From Clostridiaceae bacterium (GTDB lineage Bacteria > Bacillota > Clostridia > Acetivibrionales > DUMC01): a stretch of 12,084 nt of DNA. Where the stretch lies: NCBI GenBank assembly GCA_012512865.1, contig JAAZDH010000081.1:1-12084 (forward strand). Direction: 5' to 3'. The notes beneath the pieces were generated by a model, which was not told where the DNA came from, made no database searches, and was given only the letters and a program-made list of their open reading frames with translations. Each line of letters begins with the position of its first letter. The stretch's first letter is position 1. This document shows positions 1-7,045 of the stretch, piece by piece. The position numbers and the translations under genes are program-made.

Positions 1-33
1 TTATGTGTATTCATGTACAACCACCCCATTCAG

Positions 34-96
34 GTTGAAAAAGTTTGCACACTTTTTAAAGTTTTTCAACTTTTCCAACCTATTTTCAACTTTTTT
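34..96. repeat. Cluster of GTTGAAAA/TTTTCAAC motifs at about 10-bp spacing
   Basis: GTTGAAAAA at 34-42 on the plus strand faces TTTTTCAAC at 62-70, giving a 9-bp inverted repeat with a 19-base spacer. A variant TTTTCCAAC (71-79) and a further TTTTCAAC (83-90) follow. The last three units repeat every 10 bases, in helical phase, and are separated by T tracts. This could be a protein-binding cluster or bent DNA. It has no GC-rich stem, so it is not a good intrinsic terminator. Confidence 0.4.
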
Positions 97-153
97 AAAT
101 CTTTTGTGATGATTGTACTACTTTTAAGTAATGCATGCTATGTACTGGCTTCT

Positions 154-183
154 TTGACACTTACGTTTTTCACTTGTTAAAAA
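154..183 (+). promoter_or_regulatory. Possible sigma-A promoter of the sensor-kinase operon
   Basis: A perfect -35 hexamer TTGACA (154-159) is followed after 18 bases by TAAAAA (178-183), a 4-of-6 match to TATAAT. The region is AT-rich, so chance is possible. A weaker alternative is TTAACA (362-367) with TAATAG (386-391). Which one is used cannot be decided by eye. Confidence 0.3.
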
Positions 184-279
184 ACCTAATATTAATTAGT
201 AAAGTTTTATTTTTTAAGACATATAAATATTAAAAGATACATACATATAAGCAGGCAAGCTAACATTACATAACATAAT

Positions 280-346
280 AACTAGCGTACGATATGTAAA
301 AGCAACAATTAAAAACTAGCATGCGATGCATAAAAATAAGCAATTA
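280..346. repeat. Imperfect tandem repeat of about 33 bp
   Basis: Copy one (280-311) and copy two (314-346) share AACTAGC, then a (T/G)-(A/C)-CGAT-(A/G)-T/C-type core, then TAAAA and a CAATTA end. Small indels separate the copies. It is one of several decaying direct repeats in this leader. Confidence 0.5.
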
Positions 347-356
347 GCACATATTG

Positions 357-446
357 GCCGGTTAACAATACCCATGAACAAACAATAATAGACTCAGGAA
401 GGCACTTAGCGAACTCAACCAGCCGGCTGACAATACACATGAGCAA
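357..446. repeat. Pair of 25-bp direct repeats, 4 mismatches
   Basis: The segment 357-381 starts GCCGGTTAACAATACCCATG and the segment 422-446 starts GCCGGCTGACAATACACATG. They match at 21 of 25 positions with no gap and lie 65 bases apart. The second copy is about 75 bases upstream of the kinase start, so these could be paired regulator sites or a decayed duplication. Confidence 0.55.
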
Positions 447-522
447 TGCCAAGATTAAAAAATGCAACGTGCATGAATGCTATGCACATCACTTACTAGC
501 ACAAGGACAGGTGTAAATAAAC

Positions 523-2514
523 ATGTTAAATAACCTTATACATAAGTTTGCATATAACTATATAGATAAAATGTTTGATAGAACAAAATACAAGACAGTT
601 AATAAAATCATAGAGAACACAATAAGAAAAATAGCTGGATTCTTCAAGCAATTGGATATTTTTAATAAAGTGATATTCTTTTACAGGTACTTTTCTTTAT
701 TAATTACGTCCATCTTCTTTGCGGCAAGTTCCCAGCAGCGCCCCAAATTATTGGTAATCGCCGTTATAAGCGGGGTTGGCATATCTGCAATAATATTGAA
801 CAGCCTGTACTTGTGTTTGCACTTGCTAAGCGTAAAACAAAAAAAATTCACAAGGCTCCTGGTTCTAATTGAAACAGTGGGAAATGCATTAATACTTATT
901 CCTTCGGGCGGGCTTAATAGCCCGTACTTGTGGTATTCGCTTAACACCGTACTTGTTACCCTAACATTCCTGGACTTAAAATACTGTATTTTCAATCTCA
1001 TGATATATCTTATTATTACCACCAAAATATCGCATGTACTGTTTAACAACGAACAAATCAGTTTTTGGTCGGTTTTATCCAGGAACTCAAACCTTATTTT
1101 AAGCTTTATTTTAATAACCGTGGCGAGCCATTTATTAATTACATTGTTAAACAAGCTGAAAGAAGAGAGAAACAAGTTAATAAAGGCCAATGAAGAGCTT
1201 AACCTTGCCAATATGAATTTACACAGGGCAATTGAATACACGATGTCCATGAACCGGGCCATACATAATCTTGTAAACCAGCGTGATGCAAGCATGCTTG
1301 CCAGGCTTTTAATTGAATATACGCTGGATATAACGAAAAGCAGGAAGGCTTTTTTCATTTCTTTTCTAAGCGATTTGCCCGATTATGAAAATCATGAAAA
1401 ATATAAAGATTATGAAAGCACGTATAACAGGAGTATAGATGACGGGGATGATGTAGAACCAAGCGGAGAAGGCAATGGCAAGGAGGGAGCGGTATTTTTA
1501 ACCCAGGCATGCCGAAACTCAATATTAAAACAAAAAGATAAAGTTCTTAATTTGCGGGTTCCTGTAAACATGAAAATTAATGGTGAAAACCTCATATTAT
1601 CAGAGGTTGGTTCCCTTTACCAATCATACGGAATCCTGGGGATAGTTGTAAAGAACGATGTATCAGATGTATCCAATATTCTATACAAGGAACTCTACAA
1701 CCAGATGAGGTTGTTATCTGAATTAGGTTCAATAGTGTTTGAAAGGTACCTGTTGGAGGAAAGCAACAACCGCTTGCTGATAAATGATGAACAAAACAGG
1801 ATAGCAAACGAGATACATGATACGGTTTTCCAAAGGCTTTTCAGTATTTCCTGCGCAATCCATAAACTTATGCAAAGGCAAGATATAATGCAAAGGCAAA
1901 ACGACGGCATTATAGAAATAATGCCGGATATGGATATAAAAAGTGAATTGGCTACAATGAAAGATTCCGTCGGGAATGCAATGAAAGAATTAAGAGAAAT
2001 TGTTTACAAGCTCAGCTGGAGAAAAAAAGGCGAGAACGTGTTTCAAAGCGACATGCTAAGGTATATAGATGAAATATCAAAGCTTACAGGGGTAAAAATA
2101 TCCTTTTCTTTATCAGGTGACCAGGAACTGCTGAGCTATGACGTGAAAAGGGGTATTTGCAGGATTATCCGTGAAAGCACGGGCAACGCAATACGACATG
2201 GTGAGTGCAGGAACATCTCTATCTCAATCAATATAGATGATTATTTTACCAGGCTTGAAATCAAAGATGACGGAAAGGGTTTTGAAGTAAATAAAAACAT
2301 TCATGGTACCGGGCTTGGCCTGAGAAATATGTGCAGCCTGGTAAATTCGCTAAATGGGGAAGTGAATATAACCAGCCAGCATGTAAAAGACGAAAAATCC
2401 GAAAAATCTGAAAGAGGCGGAAATGACGGGCAAGGCACGTTAATAGCCGTAATTTTGCCAAACAACGGTTTTAAGGGAATTTTTAAAGAAGTTAAGAAGG
2501 GGGAAGCCGTGTGA
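523..2514 (+). CDS. Sensor histidine kinase, six-TM/GAF-like/HisKA_3 (NarL-partner type)
   Basis: This is a membrane sensor kinase of 663 residues that should phosphorylate the response regulator encoded next. After a basic N-terminal tail of about 50 residues, six hydrophobic segments span roughly 51-210, with an SGGLNSP loop (128-134) like that of other polytopic sensor kinases. A coiled-coil linker (about 211-235) and a GAF-like region (about 245-410) with a short acidic insert follow. The HisKA_3 H-box is NEIHDTVFQ, with phosphoacceptor His432. Asp433 and Gln437 form the DxxxQ motif linked in this family to phosphatase activity, so the enzyme is probably bifunctional. The ATPase domain has an N-box around Asn555, a G1 box DDGKGF (582-587) and a G2 box GTGLGL (595-600). 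The ATG follows AAGGACAGG at 503-511. The family is clear; the stimulus is unknown. A Ser/Lys/Glu-rich stretch near the C-terminus looks like a local expansion. Confidence 0.95.
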   Translation: MLNNLIHKFAYNYIDKMFDRTKYKTVNKIIENTIRKIAGFFKQLDIFNKVIFFYRYFSLLITSIFFAASSQQRPKLLVIAVISGVGISAIILNSLYLCLHLLSVKQKKFTRLLVLIETVGNALILIPSGGLNSPYLWYSLNTVLVTLTFLDLKYCIFNLMIYLIITTKISHVLFNNEQISFWSVLSRNSNLILSFILITVASHLLITLLNKLKEERNKLIKANEELNLANMNLHRAIEYTMSMNRAIHNLVNQRDASMLARLLIEYTLDITKSRKAFFISFLSDLPDYENHEKYKDYESTYNRSIDDGDDVEPSGEGNGKEGAVFLTQACRNSILKQKDKVLNLRVPVNMKINGENLILSEVGSLYQSYGILGIVVKNDVSDVSNILYKELYNQMRLLSELGSIVFERYLLEESNNRLLINDEQNRIANEIHDTVFQRLFSISCAIHKLMQRQDIMQRQNDGIIEIMPDMDIKSELATMKDSVGNAMKELREIVYKLSWRKKGENVFQSDMLRYIDEISKLTGVKISFSLSGDQELLSYDVKRGICRIIRESTGNAIRHGECRNISISINIDDYFTRLEIKDDGKGFEVNKNIHGTGLGLRNMCSLVNSLNGEVNITSQHVKDEKSEKSERGGNDGQGTLIAVILPNNGFKGIFKEVKKGEAV

Positions 2515-3134
2515 AATTACTTGTTGTTGATGATCATCCTCTTGTTAGGCAGGGGATAAGATCTATTTTATCTTCAAACAAGTATATTAGCGAACTGCTT
2601 GAGGCAGACAGTATATCAGGCGCACTGGAGATTATAGCAAACAAGAGACCGAACATAGTGCTGGTAGACTTGAAGCTGGGCTCGCAAAACGGTTTTGACC
2701 TGGTGGAAAAGGCAAAGGAGTCAAATTCCGATGCAAAATTTATAATACTAACATCCTACCTGCTCCAGGAAGATTTTTTAAGGGGCGAAAAAATTGGCGT
2801 TGAAGGCTACATACTTAAAGAAGCTTTTGCCGAGGACATCTTATATGCCATCCGGCTTGTTCAAAGGGGCAAAAAGTATTATGACCCGGCTATAATCGGG
2901 CAGAGAGATAAAATGAATGAGGAAGGCTTGCTTCTAAGTACCCTTACTGAAAGAGAAAGTGAAGTGTTAAGGGAAATCGGCAAGGGGATGACAAATGAAG
3001 CCATAGCCAAAAAACTTTTTATTTCGGAGCATACGGTAAAAAAACATGTAAGCAGTATATTATCCAAATTAGGATTGAGTCATAGAACAGAAGCAGCCTT
3101 GTTTGTTAACAAGGTAATGAAAATAATATATTGA
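2511..3134 (+). CDS. NarL/LuxR-family response regulator
   Basis: This is a two-component DNA-binding regulator of 207 residues. The receiver domain (1-120) has the acidic pair Asp7-Asp8, phosphoacceptor Asp53 in LVDLKLG, Thr81 and Lys103. A GerE/LuxR-type helix-turn-helix occupies about 143-203, with LTERESEVL opening it and HTVKKHVSSILSKL as recognition helix. It starts with GTG inside the kinase stop (GTGA, 4-base overlap), behind AAGGGGG at 2497-2503, so translation should be coupled and the two proteins are a cognate pair. The targets are not known. The SipW-type secretion genes just downstream, and the divergent TasA-like and DUF5305-like genes, are the obvious candidates. Confidence 0.96.
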   Translation: MKLLVVDDHPLVRQGIRSILSSNKYISELLEADSISGALEIIANKRPNIVLVDLKLGSQNGFDLVEKAKESNSDAKFIILTSYLLQEDFLRGEKIGVEGYILKEAFAEDILYAIRLVQRGKKYYDPAIIGQRDKMNEEGLLLSTLTERESEVLREIGKGMTNEAIAKKLFISEHTVKKHVSSILSKLGLSHRTEAALFVNKVMKIIY

Positions 3135-3184
3135 ATTCTGTCGATGGAATCAATTAATATTTAACTCCTGTAAAGCATAAAGAT

Positions 3185-3212
3185 ATGATAAGACGAATGG
3201 CATGATAAGGCG
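3185..3212 (+). repeat. ATGATAAG direct repeat before the next start codon
   Basis: ATGATAAG occurs at 3185-3192 and 3202-3209, 17 bases apart, each followed by a purine and CG. The second copy builds the Shine-Dalgarno site AAGGCGGG (3207-3214) of the gene starting at 3222. It is a small example of the repeats seen ahead of several starts here. Confidence 0.4.
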
Positions 3213-3221
3213 GGAAATCCT

Positions 3222-3635
3222 ATGGCAGTAAAGAAAAATAAAAATACAAAATATAAATGCTTGGGCAAGCCTTTACTTATAATATCTTCAATTATAACCC
3301 TGAATTTCCTGGGAGTTAGCTATGCTGTGTGGAACAAGGACATGGTTATGGAAGTTTCAGTATCTACAGGTTATATTGACCCTTATTTTAGTAATTGCCG
3401 GATTGTTGATAAAGTACCGCAAAATGTGGAAGGATTAACGGCCATAATATCGCCGGATGGACAATCCATAAAAGTCAGCGGAAAAGTTGAAAGAGGATAC
3501 GAGGGAATACTGTATTATACTATATCAGATAAGGGAAACGTACCTACGGATTATTGTGGTGAGTATTCCATGGAAATAATACCGGGAGATAACGATATAT
3601 ATGAATTTACTGTTAAGCTGCCATTCAGCCGATAA
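3222..3635 (+). CDS. Small secreted protein with SipW-type signal peptide
   Basis: This is a 137-residue exported protein. A lysine-rich start is followed by a hydrophobic core (about 17-33) ending GVSYA, then VWNKDMVMEVSVSTG. This matches the SipW-dependent signal class, in which cleavage follows Y/W-A and the mature chain starts with an aromatic residue, an acidic residue within a few positions and a later TG. Predicted cleavage is after Ala35. The mature part has a TasA/camelysin-like segment: a G-Y-x-G strand, then KGNVP (104-108). The protein encoded at 6198-6959 has a similar YPGG...NKGTLP stretch. There are two mature-region cysteines (59 and 112). The ATG has AAGGCGGG 7 bases upstream. 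It lies 87 bases after the response regulator and 63 bases before another protein of the same signal class, so co-transcription is likely. A filament subunit or accessory role is inference. Confidence 0.85.
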   Translation: MAVKKNKNTKYKCLGKPLLIISSIITLNFLGVSYAVWNKDMVMEVSVSTGYIDPYFSNCRIVDKVPQNVEGLTAIISPDGQSIKVSGKVERGYEGILYYTISDKGNVPTDYCGEYSMEIIPGDNDIYEFTVKLPFSR

Positions 3636-3698
3636 GCTTTTATTATTTTGAGATAGGGCTGGAAGTAAGTTGTTTTCGTTTGGAGGGAAGGCGGGACA

Positions 3699-4589
3699 GT
3701 GAAAAGAAAAATAGTCATTCTTGCCAGCATAATAACGGCGTTTGTGTTTATATCTACAGGATATGGGTTTTGGGAGAAAATTTTAACCATTTACGGGAGC
3801 ATTGAAGTCCTGGAACCTGTGAATACAATTGCTGAAGATGCTGAAAATGATGTAACCAGTTATTTAAAAGTGGTTGCCAAGGCTCAAAAAAAGGGAAGTA
3901 TATCATTTAATACATCTCTTGGCGAGATGGCAGATGGAACAGGGGACTTAACAGTAGATGGAGCAGGGAACTCAAAGATGAATGAAACTGGCGATTCAGT
4001 AATAAGCGGAGCAGAGAACTCGAAGATGAACGAAACTGAAGGCACAACAATAGATGGGGCAGGGGACTCGACAGTAAGTAAGACAATGGACATAATAGCA
4101 AATGGAGCGACGGATTCAACAGTAAATGGGGCTGAAAATCCGAATAATGGCTATGGAGCAGGTAATGCCGGTGGAACAGGTGATGAGGGTGGAAAGGACG
4201 ATAGTGGAGCAGGCAGCGGTGAGGAGGGAACAGGTGGTTACGAAACGGCAGTTGTTGATGAAAAAGCAGTTGATGGCCAAAAAGCAGGTGATGATGCAAG
4301 GGCAAGTGATGACAGCGGAAGTGGTAATGCGGTTGTAGGTGGTGATGATGCTGTAGCCGGTGATAAGGCAACAGTTGATGAGGGTGGAACGGATGATGTT
4401 GTTGTAGGTGGTGACGAAAAAGCGTGCAATGATGATGATGGGGCAGGTGGTGGCGAAAGAGCATGCAATGATGATGACGAGGTAAGCGATGACGATGAAA
4501 CAGGCAATGATGATAGATCAAGCAATGGTGATGAAACAGGCAACGGTGATGGAGCAACCAGCGTCAATGGAACAGGTGAAGGCAGATAA
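3699..4589 (+). CDS. SipW-type exported protein with long acidic Asp/Gly/Asn-rich repeat tail
   Basis: This is a 296-residue protein. The N-terminus has a hydrophobic core (5-19) and ISTGYG followed by FWEKILTIYGSIEV, so cleavage by a SipW-type peptidase is expected after Gly23. Residues 24-78 form a short ordinary segment. From about 79 to the end the chain is low-complexity: first 16-residue units (GAGNSKMNET and GAENSKMNET types), then a strongly acidic Gly/Asp/Glu/Asn region with runs such as CNDDDGAGG and CNDDDEVSDDDETGNDD. Such tails often bind divalent cations or act as disordered surface stalks, but no known domain is visible. The start is GTG with GGAGG (3682-3686) and AAGGCGGG (3688-3695) ahead. 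The long minus-strand frame under the tail is a shadow of the repeats. It sits between another SipW-type substrate and the peptidase. Confidence 0.8.
   Translation: MKRKIVILASIITAFVFISTGYGFWEKILTIYGSIEVLEPVNTIAEDAENDVTSYLKVVAKAQKKGSISFNTSLGEMADGTGDLTVDGAGNSKMNETGDSVISGAENSKMNETEGTTIDGAGDSTVSKTMDIIANGATDSTVNGAENPNNGYGAGNAGGTGDEGGKDDSGAGSGEEGTGGYETAVVDEKAVDGQKAGDDARASDDSGSGNAVVGGDDAVAGDKATVDEGGTDDVVVGGDEKACNDDDGAGGGERACNDDDEVSDDDETGNDDRSSNGDETGNGDGATSVNGTGEGR
3936..4148 (+). repeat. 48-bp in-frame tandem repeats with 24-bp half units
   Basis: Three 48-bp units lie at 3960-4007, 4008-4055 and 4056-4103, each opening GG(A/G)GCAG(A/G)G(A/G)ACTC. They are flanked by 24-bp half units at 3936-3959 and 4104-4127 and by a partial unit from 4128. 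The first two units encode NSKMNET-containing 16-residue blocks; the third has diverged. All lengths are multiples of three, so the frame is preserved. Confidence 0.8.
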
Positions 4590-4704
4590 ACAAAATGGAA
4601 GGTAAATAAACAAAATGTAAGACAAGTAAACGTAATGGAAGGCGAAGGCAAACAGGAAAAATGAAAGGCAAATATGCATAATGGAGGTACGAGGTAAAAA
4701 TGGC
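4581..4704 (+). repeat. Six decaying copies of a 20-bp unit that ends at the peptidase start codon
   Basis: Units lie at 4581-4600, 4601-4620 and 4621-4640 (20 bp each), then 4641-4666, 4667-4685 and 4686-4704. The clearest pair is GGCAGATAAACAAAATGGAA and GGTAAATAAACAAAATGTAA. The repeat begins inside the stop region of the acidic-tail gene (TAA 4587-4589). Its last copy supplies the start codon of the signal peptidase at 4700. Every copy carries an ATG at nearly the same place followed by a purine-rich stretch. Confidence 0.75.
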
Positions 4705-5941
4705 GTGCAAATATTTACCCGTAAAAGCATCTAAAGGCAGATGCTTTTTATTGTTAGGAATATTTTTTTGTGTATTCTTAATGGACAACCTTGCGGTATC
4801 ATCATTTATACCGTTTATGTCTTTTACATCATTTACGTCATTCATATCGCTTATTGGCTACAACTCTTATACTTATTATTTAAAGCCGGCGATTTGGCTC
4901 TTGGCTGCAATAATCGCATTGAAATATCCCCGAATGAGGCATGCGGCAAAAATAAGGTTCAGAGATGGAATAATTCTATGGGCGTTTTGTTTTGCAGCCA
5001 GCCATATTCTTCTATCAATAGGTGCAGCGTTTATTGATGGCGGTTTTGGAAAGAGCCCCTACGATCATTCTCTTAAAGGCATGCTAAATAATATATTGCT
5101 TGTTGGCCTGACAATAGCCGGCCGGGAGATTATAAGAGCTTATGTTATTAACACAATGGCAGGACAAAAAGTGAGATACTTGTTATTCTTGATTGTTTCG
5201 CTTGTTTATACTTTCTGCAATTATACATTGCTGTCATATGTAAGATTGAAAAGCTTTAAAGATATAGTGGTTTTTTGTGCTGAATTTTTTATTCCCGAGT
5301 TCTCGCAAAACCTTATGACAACTTACCTGGCTTACCTTGGCGGTTTTGCGCCTGCTGTAACTTATACCGGTGTTTTGCAGGTATTCCATTGGTTTTCCCC
5401 GGTACTTCCAAATCTAAAATGGATAACAGCAGCTCTTGTAGGAATCCTATGCCCGGTATTTTCAATGATATTGATGCAGAATATCTACTTGAAGGAATCA
5501 AGACAGTACATGAGAAAAGTAAAAGACGAGGCAGGCACTGTAAGCTGGATGGTAACATGCCTTGCCTCGATTTGCATTATATGGTTTTCAGTGGGGGTTT
5601 TCCCTGTATATCCTTCTGTAGTTGCTACGGGAAGCATGGAACCAATGATAAAAGCCGGTGATGTTGTTTTGATTAAAAAATCAATCGACAGGGAAAACAT
5701 GAAAGTTGGTGATATTATCCAGTTCAGGAGGGATGATATATTAATATCTCATCGTATTGTAGAAATCATTCATGATGAAATGGGGATAGGTTACATAACA
5801 AAAGGCGATAATAATCCGGGCAGGGATGTTGACATTGTCAGGGTAGATAAAATCAAGGGCAAGGTCGTAAAGGTAATTCCCAAGATAGGCTGGCTGACCC
5901 TGGTGATAAAAGGCCAAGTAAATACCGGGCAGTCAAGGTGA
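4700..5941 (+). CDS. sipW: SipW-type signal peptidase I with extra multi-TM N-terminal domain
   Basis: This is a membrane signal peptidase of the Ser/His type (SipW, archaeal and ER class), expected to remove the signal peptides of the TasA-like proteins encoded around it. The catalytic part is at the C-terminus (about 305-405): ATGSMEPMIKAGDVV with nucleophile Ser312, ISHRIVEI with His351 in place of the lysine of ordinary bacterial signal peptidases, and ITKGDNN with Asp370. B. subtilis SipW is about 190 residues; this protein has 413. The extra N-terminal 280 residues hold about seven hydrophobic segments, including GREIIRAYV (141-149) and VFHWF (228-232), which faintly recall CPBP-type membrane domains but lack the full motif. 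The start has GAGG at 4691-4694 and GGAGGT at 4683-4688. A Phe/Ser/Thr run (SFTSFTSF, about 41-48) looks like another slippage product. The class is firm; the role of the N-terminal domain is unknown. Confidence 0.93.
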   Translation: MACKYLPVKASKGRCFLLLGIFFCVFLMDNLAVSSFIPFMSFTSFTSFISLIGYNSYTYYLKPAIWLLAAIIALKYPRMRHAAKIRFRDGIILWAFCFAASHILLSIGAAFIDGGFGKSPYDHSLKGMLNNILLVGLTIAGREIIRAYVINTMAGQKVRYLLFLIVSLVYTFCNYTLLSYVRLKSFKDIVVFCAEFFIPEFSQNLMTTYLAYLGGFAPAVTYTGVLQVFHWFSPVLPNLKWITAALVGILCPVFSMILMQNIYLKESRQYMRKVKDEAGTVSWMVTCLASICIIWFSVGVFPVYPSVVATGSMEPMIKAGDVVLIKKSIDRENMKVGDIIQFRRDDILISHRIVEIIHDEMGIGYITKGDNNPGRDVDIVRVDKIKGKVVKVIPKIGWLTLVIKGQVNTGQSR

Positions 5942-6016
5942 TACCGGGCAGTCAGAATGGTGGTACCAATCGGCCCGCCCAAGTCGGTACAAGGCAGCCA
6001 AGGCTATGCTGGGCAA
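5922..6016 (+). repeat. 19-bp direct repeats across the signal peptidase stop codon
   Basis: The unit ATACCGGGCAGTCAAGGTG (5922-5940) is followed directly by ATACCGGGCAGTCAGAATG (5941-5959). They match at 16 of 19 positions. More diverged 19-base blocks rich in GGC, CCAAG and GGTAC follow to about 6016. The stop TGA (5939-5941) lies at the junction of the two best copies, so the last few residues of the peptidase are probably repeat-derived. Confidence 0.6.
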
Positions 6017-6063
6017 CACGAAAAATGAAGTACAATTCAAGCAAAAAATAAAAGTATTAAAAA

Positions 6064-6104
6064 AACTGCCGGTGGGGCTTTTATTCGTGCTCCAACCAGC
6101 AGTT
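6064..6104 (-). terminator. Intrinsic terminator of the TasA-like gene, possibly bidirectional
   Basis: An imperfect stem pairs AACTGCCGGTGGGG (6064-6077) with CTCCAACCAGCAGTT (6090-6104): six perfect outer base pairs, then three and two more after single mismatches. The loop is AT-rich. On the minus strand it is followed by seven consecutive U residues (6065 down to 6059), the classical arrangement for ending the gene at 6198-6959. On the plus strand the following sequence is only UAUUAUAG-like, so termination of the signal peptidase operon here would be weaker. Confidence 0.75.
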
Positions 6105-6197
6105 ATTATAGTATGTTACAACCTGGTACGATCTTGCTACATGCTGTTATTTTGCAATGAAACTAGTTTGACCTAGTAAATTAGTTTGTTCTAGATA

Positions 6198-6959
6198 TTA
6201 GTTTGGCTCAATACCAGGAATATCGCCGTCTCCGCCGTATCCATCATATGGGTTGTCGTTAGGATCAGCAGCCCACTGTTCCCAATTAAATGTTATTTTA
6301 AACTTGCAGTACTGTTGCTGGAAAGAATTATCGGCACTAGAATCAAGCTTGATTTTAATGCAGCCTTCTTCTAACTCTTCCTCCTCCTCAAGTTCACCAA
6401 GGCTAAACCATCCGCCCGGCTCAATTACCAGGTTCCGGCTTCTTGTATCTTCTACCAGCTTGTTGAGTCCAGCCTGGATAGGCCTCCAGTATTGCCAGTT
6501 TTCTACATGTGACCAGGTATCCTGGTTTCCATCACCATCGATATCGGCTTTCCATGAAGTCTGGATCCTGAGAAGATTGAAAAGGGCTTCATTCCCATCT
6601 AAGAATTCGACAGTAGCACTCTTGAGTTTGGCCGGAAGAGTTCCCTTATTCTCAAGTAGCAAATCAATTTGAACCATTCCGCCCGGGTAAAGATCAGTGA
6701 ACTCTACAACAGCTTCGTTTGCGTTAAACCACACAACTTTTCCATGTGTCCAGTCGTATGAATGCCACCTGGGGTTGTGCTTTTCATTTTGCAGCTCGTT
6801 ATCACCTGTGCGAACCCTGGCATTAGTAATAGCCATGTCAAATAAGCCTGTCTTTACCGTGGCTGTTGCAAAAGTCTGGTCGCTCCAAATGGCGTACCCG
6901 GCACCCATTAGCATAATAGCTGCTACTAATGCTAATGAAATAAACCTTACTTTTTTCAT
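6198..6959 (-). CDS. TasA/CalY-like secreted protein with SipW-type signal peptide
   Basis: This is a 253-residue exported protein resembling the TasA/camelysin class of matrix-fibre proteins. The signal peptide ends MGAGYA, followed by IWSDQTFATATVKTGLFDM, very close to the SipW-dependent consensus; cleavage is predicted after Ala23. A beta-rich body has a YPGG strand (91-94) and an NKGTLP turn (104-109). A calcium-loop-like stretch DIDGDGNQD (139-147) has Asp at loop positions 1, 3, 5 and 9 and Gly at 6. A Glu-rich patch (190-198), two cysteines (200 and 218) and an acidic, Gly-rich, Asp/Asn/Pro-containing end complete it. Two ATGs are possible. The inner one (6959) sits 8 bases after GGAG, whereas the outer one (6965) is only 2 bases away, so the inner is preferred. 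It converges with the signal peptidase gene and diverges from the DUF5305-like gene. Family membership is fairly sure; fibre formation is inferred. Confidence 0.88.
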   Translation of the reverse strand: MKKVRFISLALVAAIMLMGAGYAIWSDQTFATATVKTGLFDMAITNARVRTGDNELQNEKHNPRWHSYDWTHGKVVWFNANEAVVEFTDLYPGGMVQIDLLLENKGTLPAKLKSATVEFLDGNEALFNLLRIQTSWKADIDGDGNQDTWSHVENWQYWRPIQAGLNKLVEDTRSRNLVIEPGGWFSLGELEEEEELEEGCIKIKLDSSADNSFQQQYCKFKITFNWEQWAADPNDNPYDGYGGDGDIPGIEPN

Positions 6960-7015
6960 ATACATCTCTCCTTTTCTTGAAAAATTTTTTGAGTTATTTG
7001 ACTCTTACAAATGCT

Positions 7016-7021
7016 ATTATA
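7016..7021 (-). promoter_or_regulatory. Candidate -10 box (TATAAT) of the TasA-like gene
   Basis: Read on the minus strand this is a perfect TATAAT. It would place the transcript start near 7009, about 50 bases before the start codon. At 16-18 bases upstream the hexamers are CGTAAA, ACGTAA and GACGTA, none resembling TTGACA. The dyad at 7046-7068 lies next to the missing -35 position, centred near -48, which suits an activator-dependent promoter. Confidence 0.5.
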
Positions 7022-7045
7022 GTTATGCCCCAACCGTTTTACGTC

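Larger units (their letters stand above)
1..522. other. AT-rich non-coding region upstream of the sensor kinase
   Basis: No credible gene is seen here: reading frames are short and the sequence is low-complexity. It holds a cluster of GTTGAAAA-like motifs (34-96), a possible promoter (154-183), a weak AT-only dyad (TTAAAAAA at 177-184 against TTTTTTAA at 210-217, with CTAAT/ATTAG inside), and two pairs of imperfect direct repeats (280-346 and 357-446). If transcription starts near 190 the kinase mRNA would carry a leader of over 300 bases. I recognise no known riboswitch or T-box in it. Confidence 0.6.

Noticed and set aside
34..70. Intrinsic terminator
   Set aside because: The stem is almost all A-T with a 19-base loop and no GC core.
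1..522. Known riboswitch or T-box leader
   Set aside because: No conserved core motif recognised; the region is low-complexity and AT-rich.
681..1358. Minus-strand frame of 225 codons
   Set aside because: Antisense shadow of the kinase membrane region; the plus-strand protein has clear domains there.
3907..4557. Long minus-strand frame rich in His/Leu/Pro
   Set aside because: It lies fully under the acidic repeat tail; its make-up is the antisense of GAT/GGT/GAC repeats, and it has no start signal or known domain.
4581..4704. CRISPR-like array (about 20-bp repeats)
   Set aside because: Units are contiguous without spacers, decay steadily and are AT-rich; no cas gene is nearby.
4700..5320. 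CPBP (Abi) metalloprotease domain in the signal peptidase N-terminus
   Set aside because: Only an E-x-x-R fragment is present; the EExxxR pair and the later His motifs cannot be aligned convincingly.
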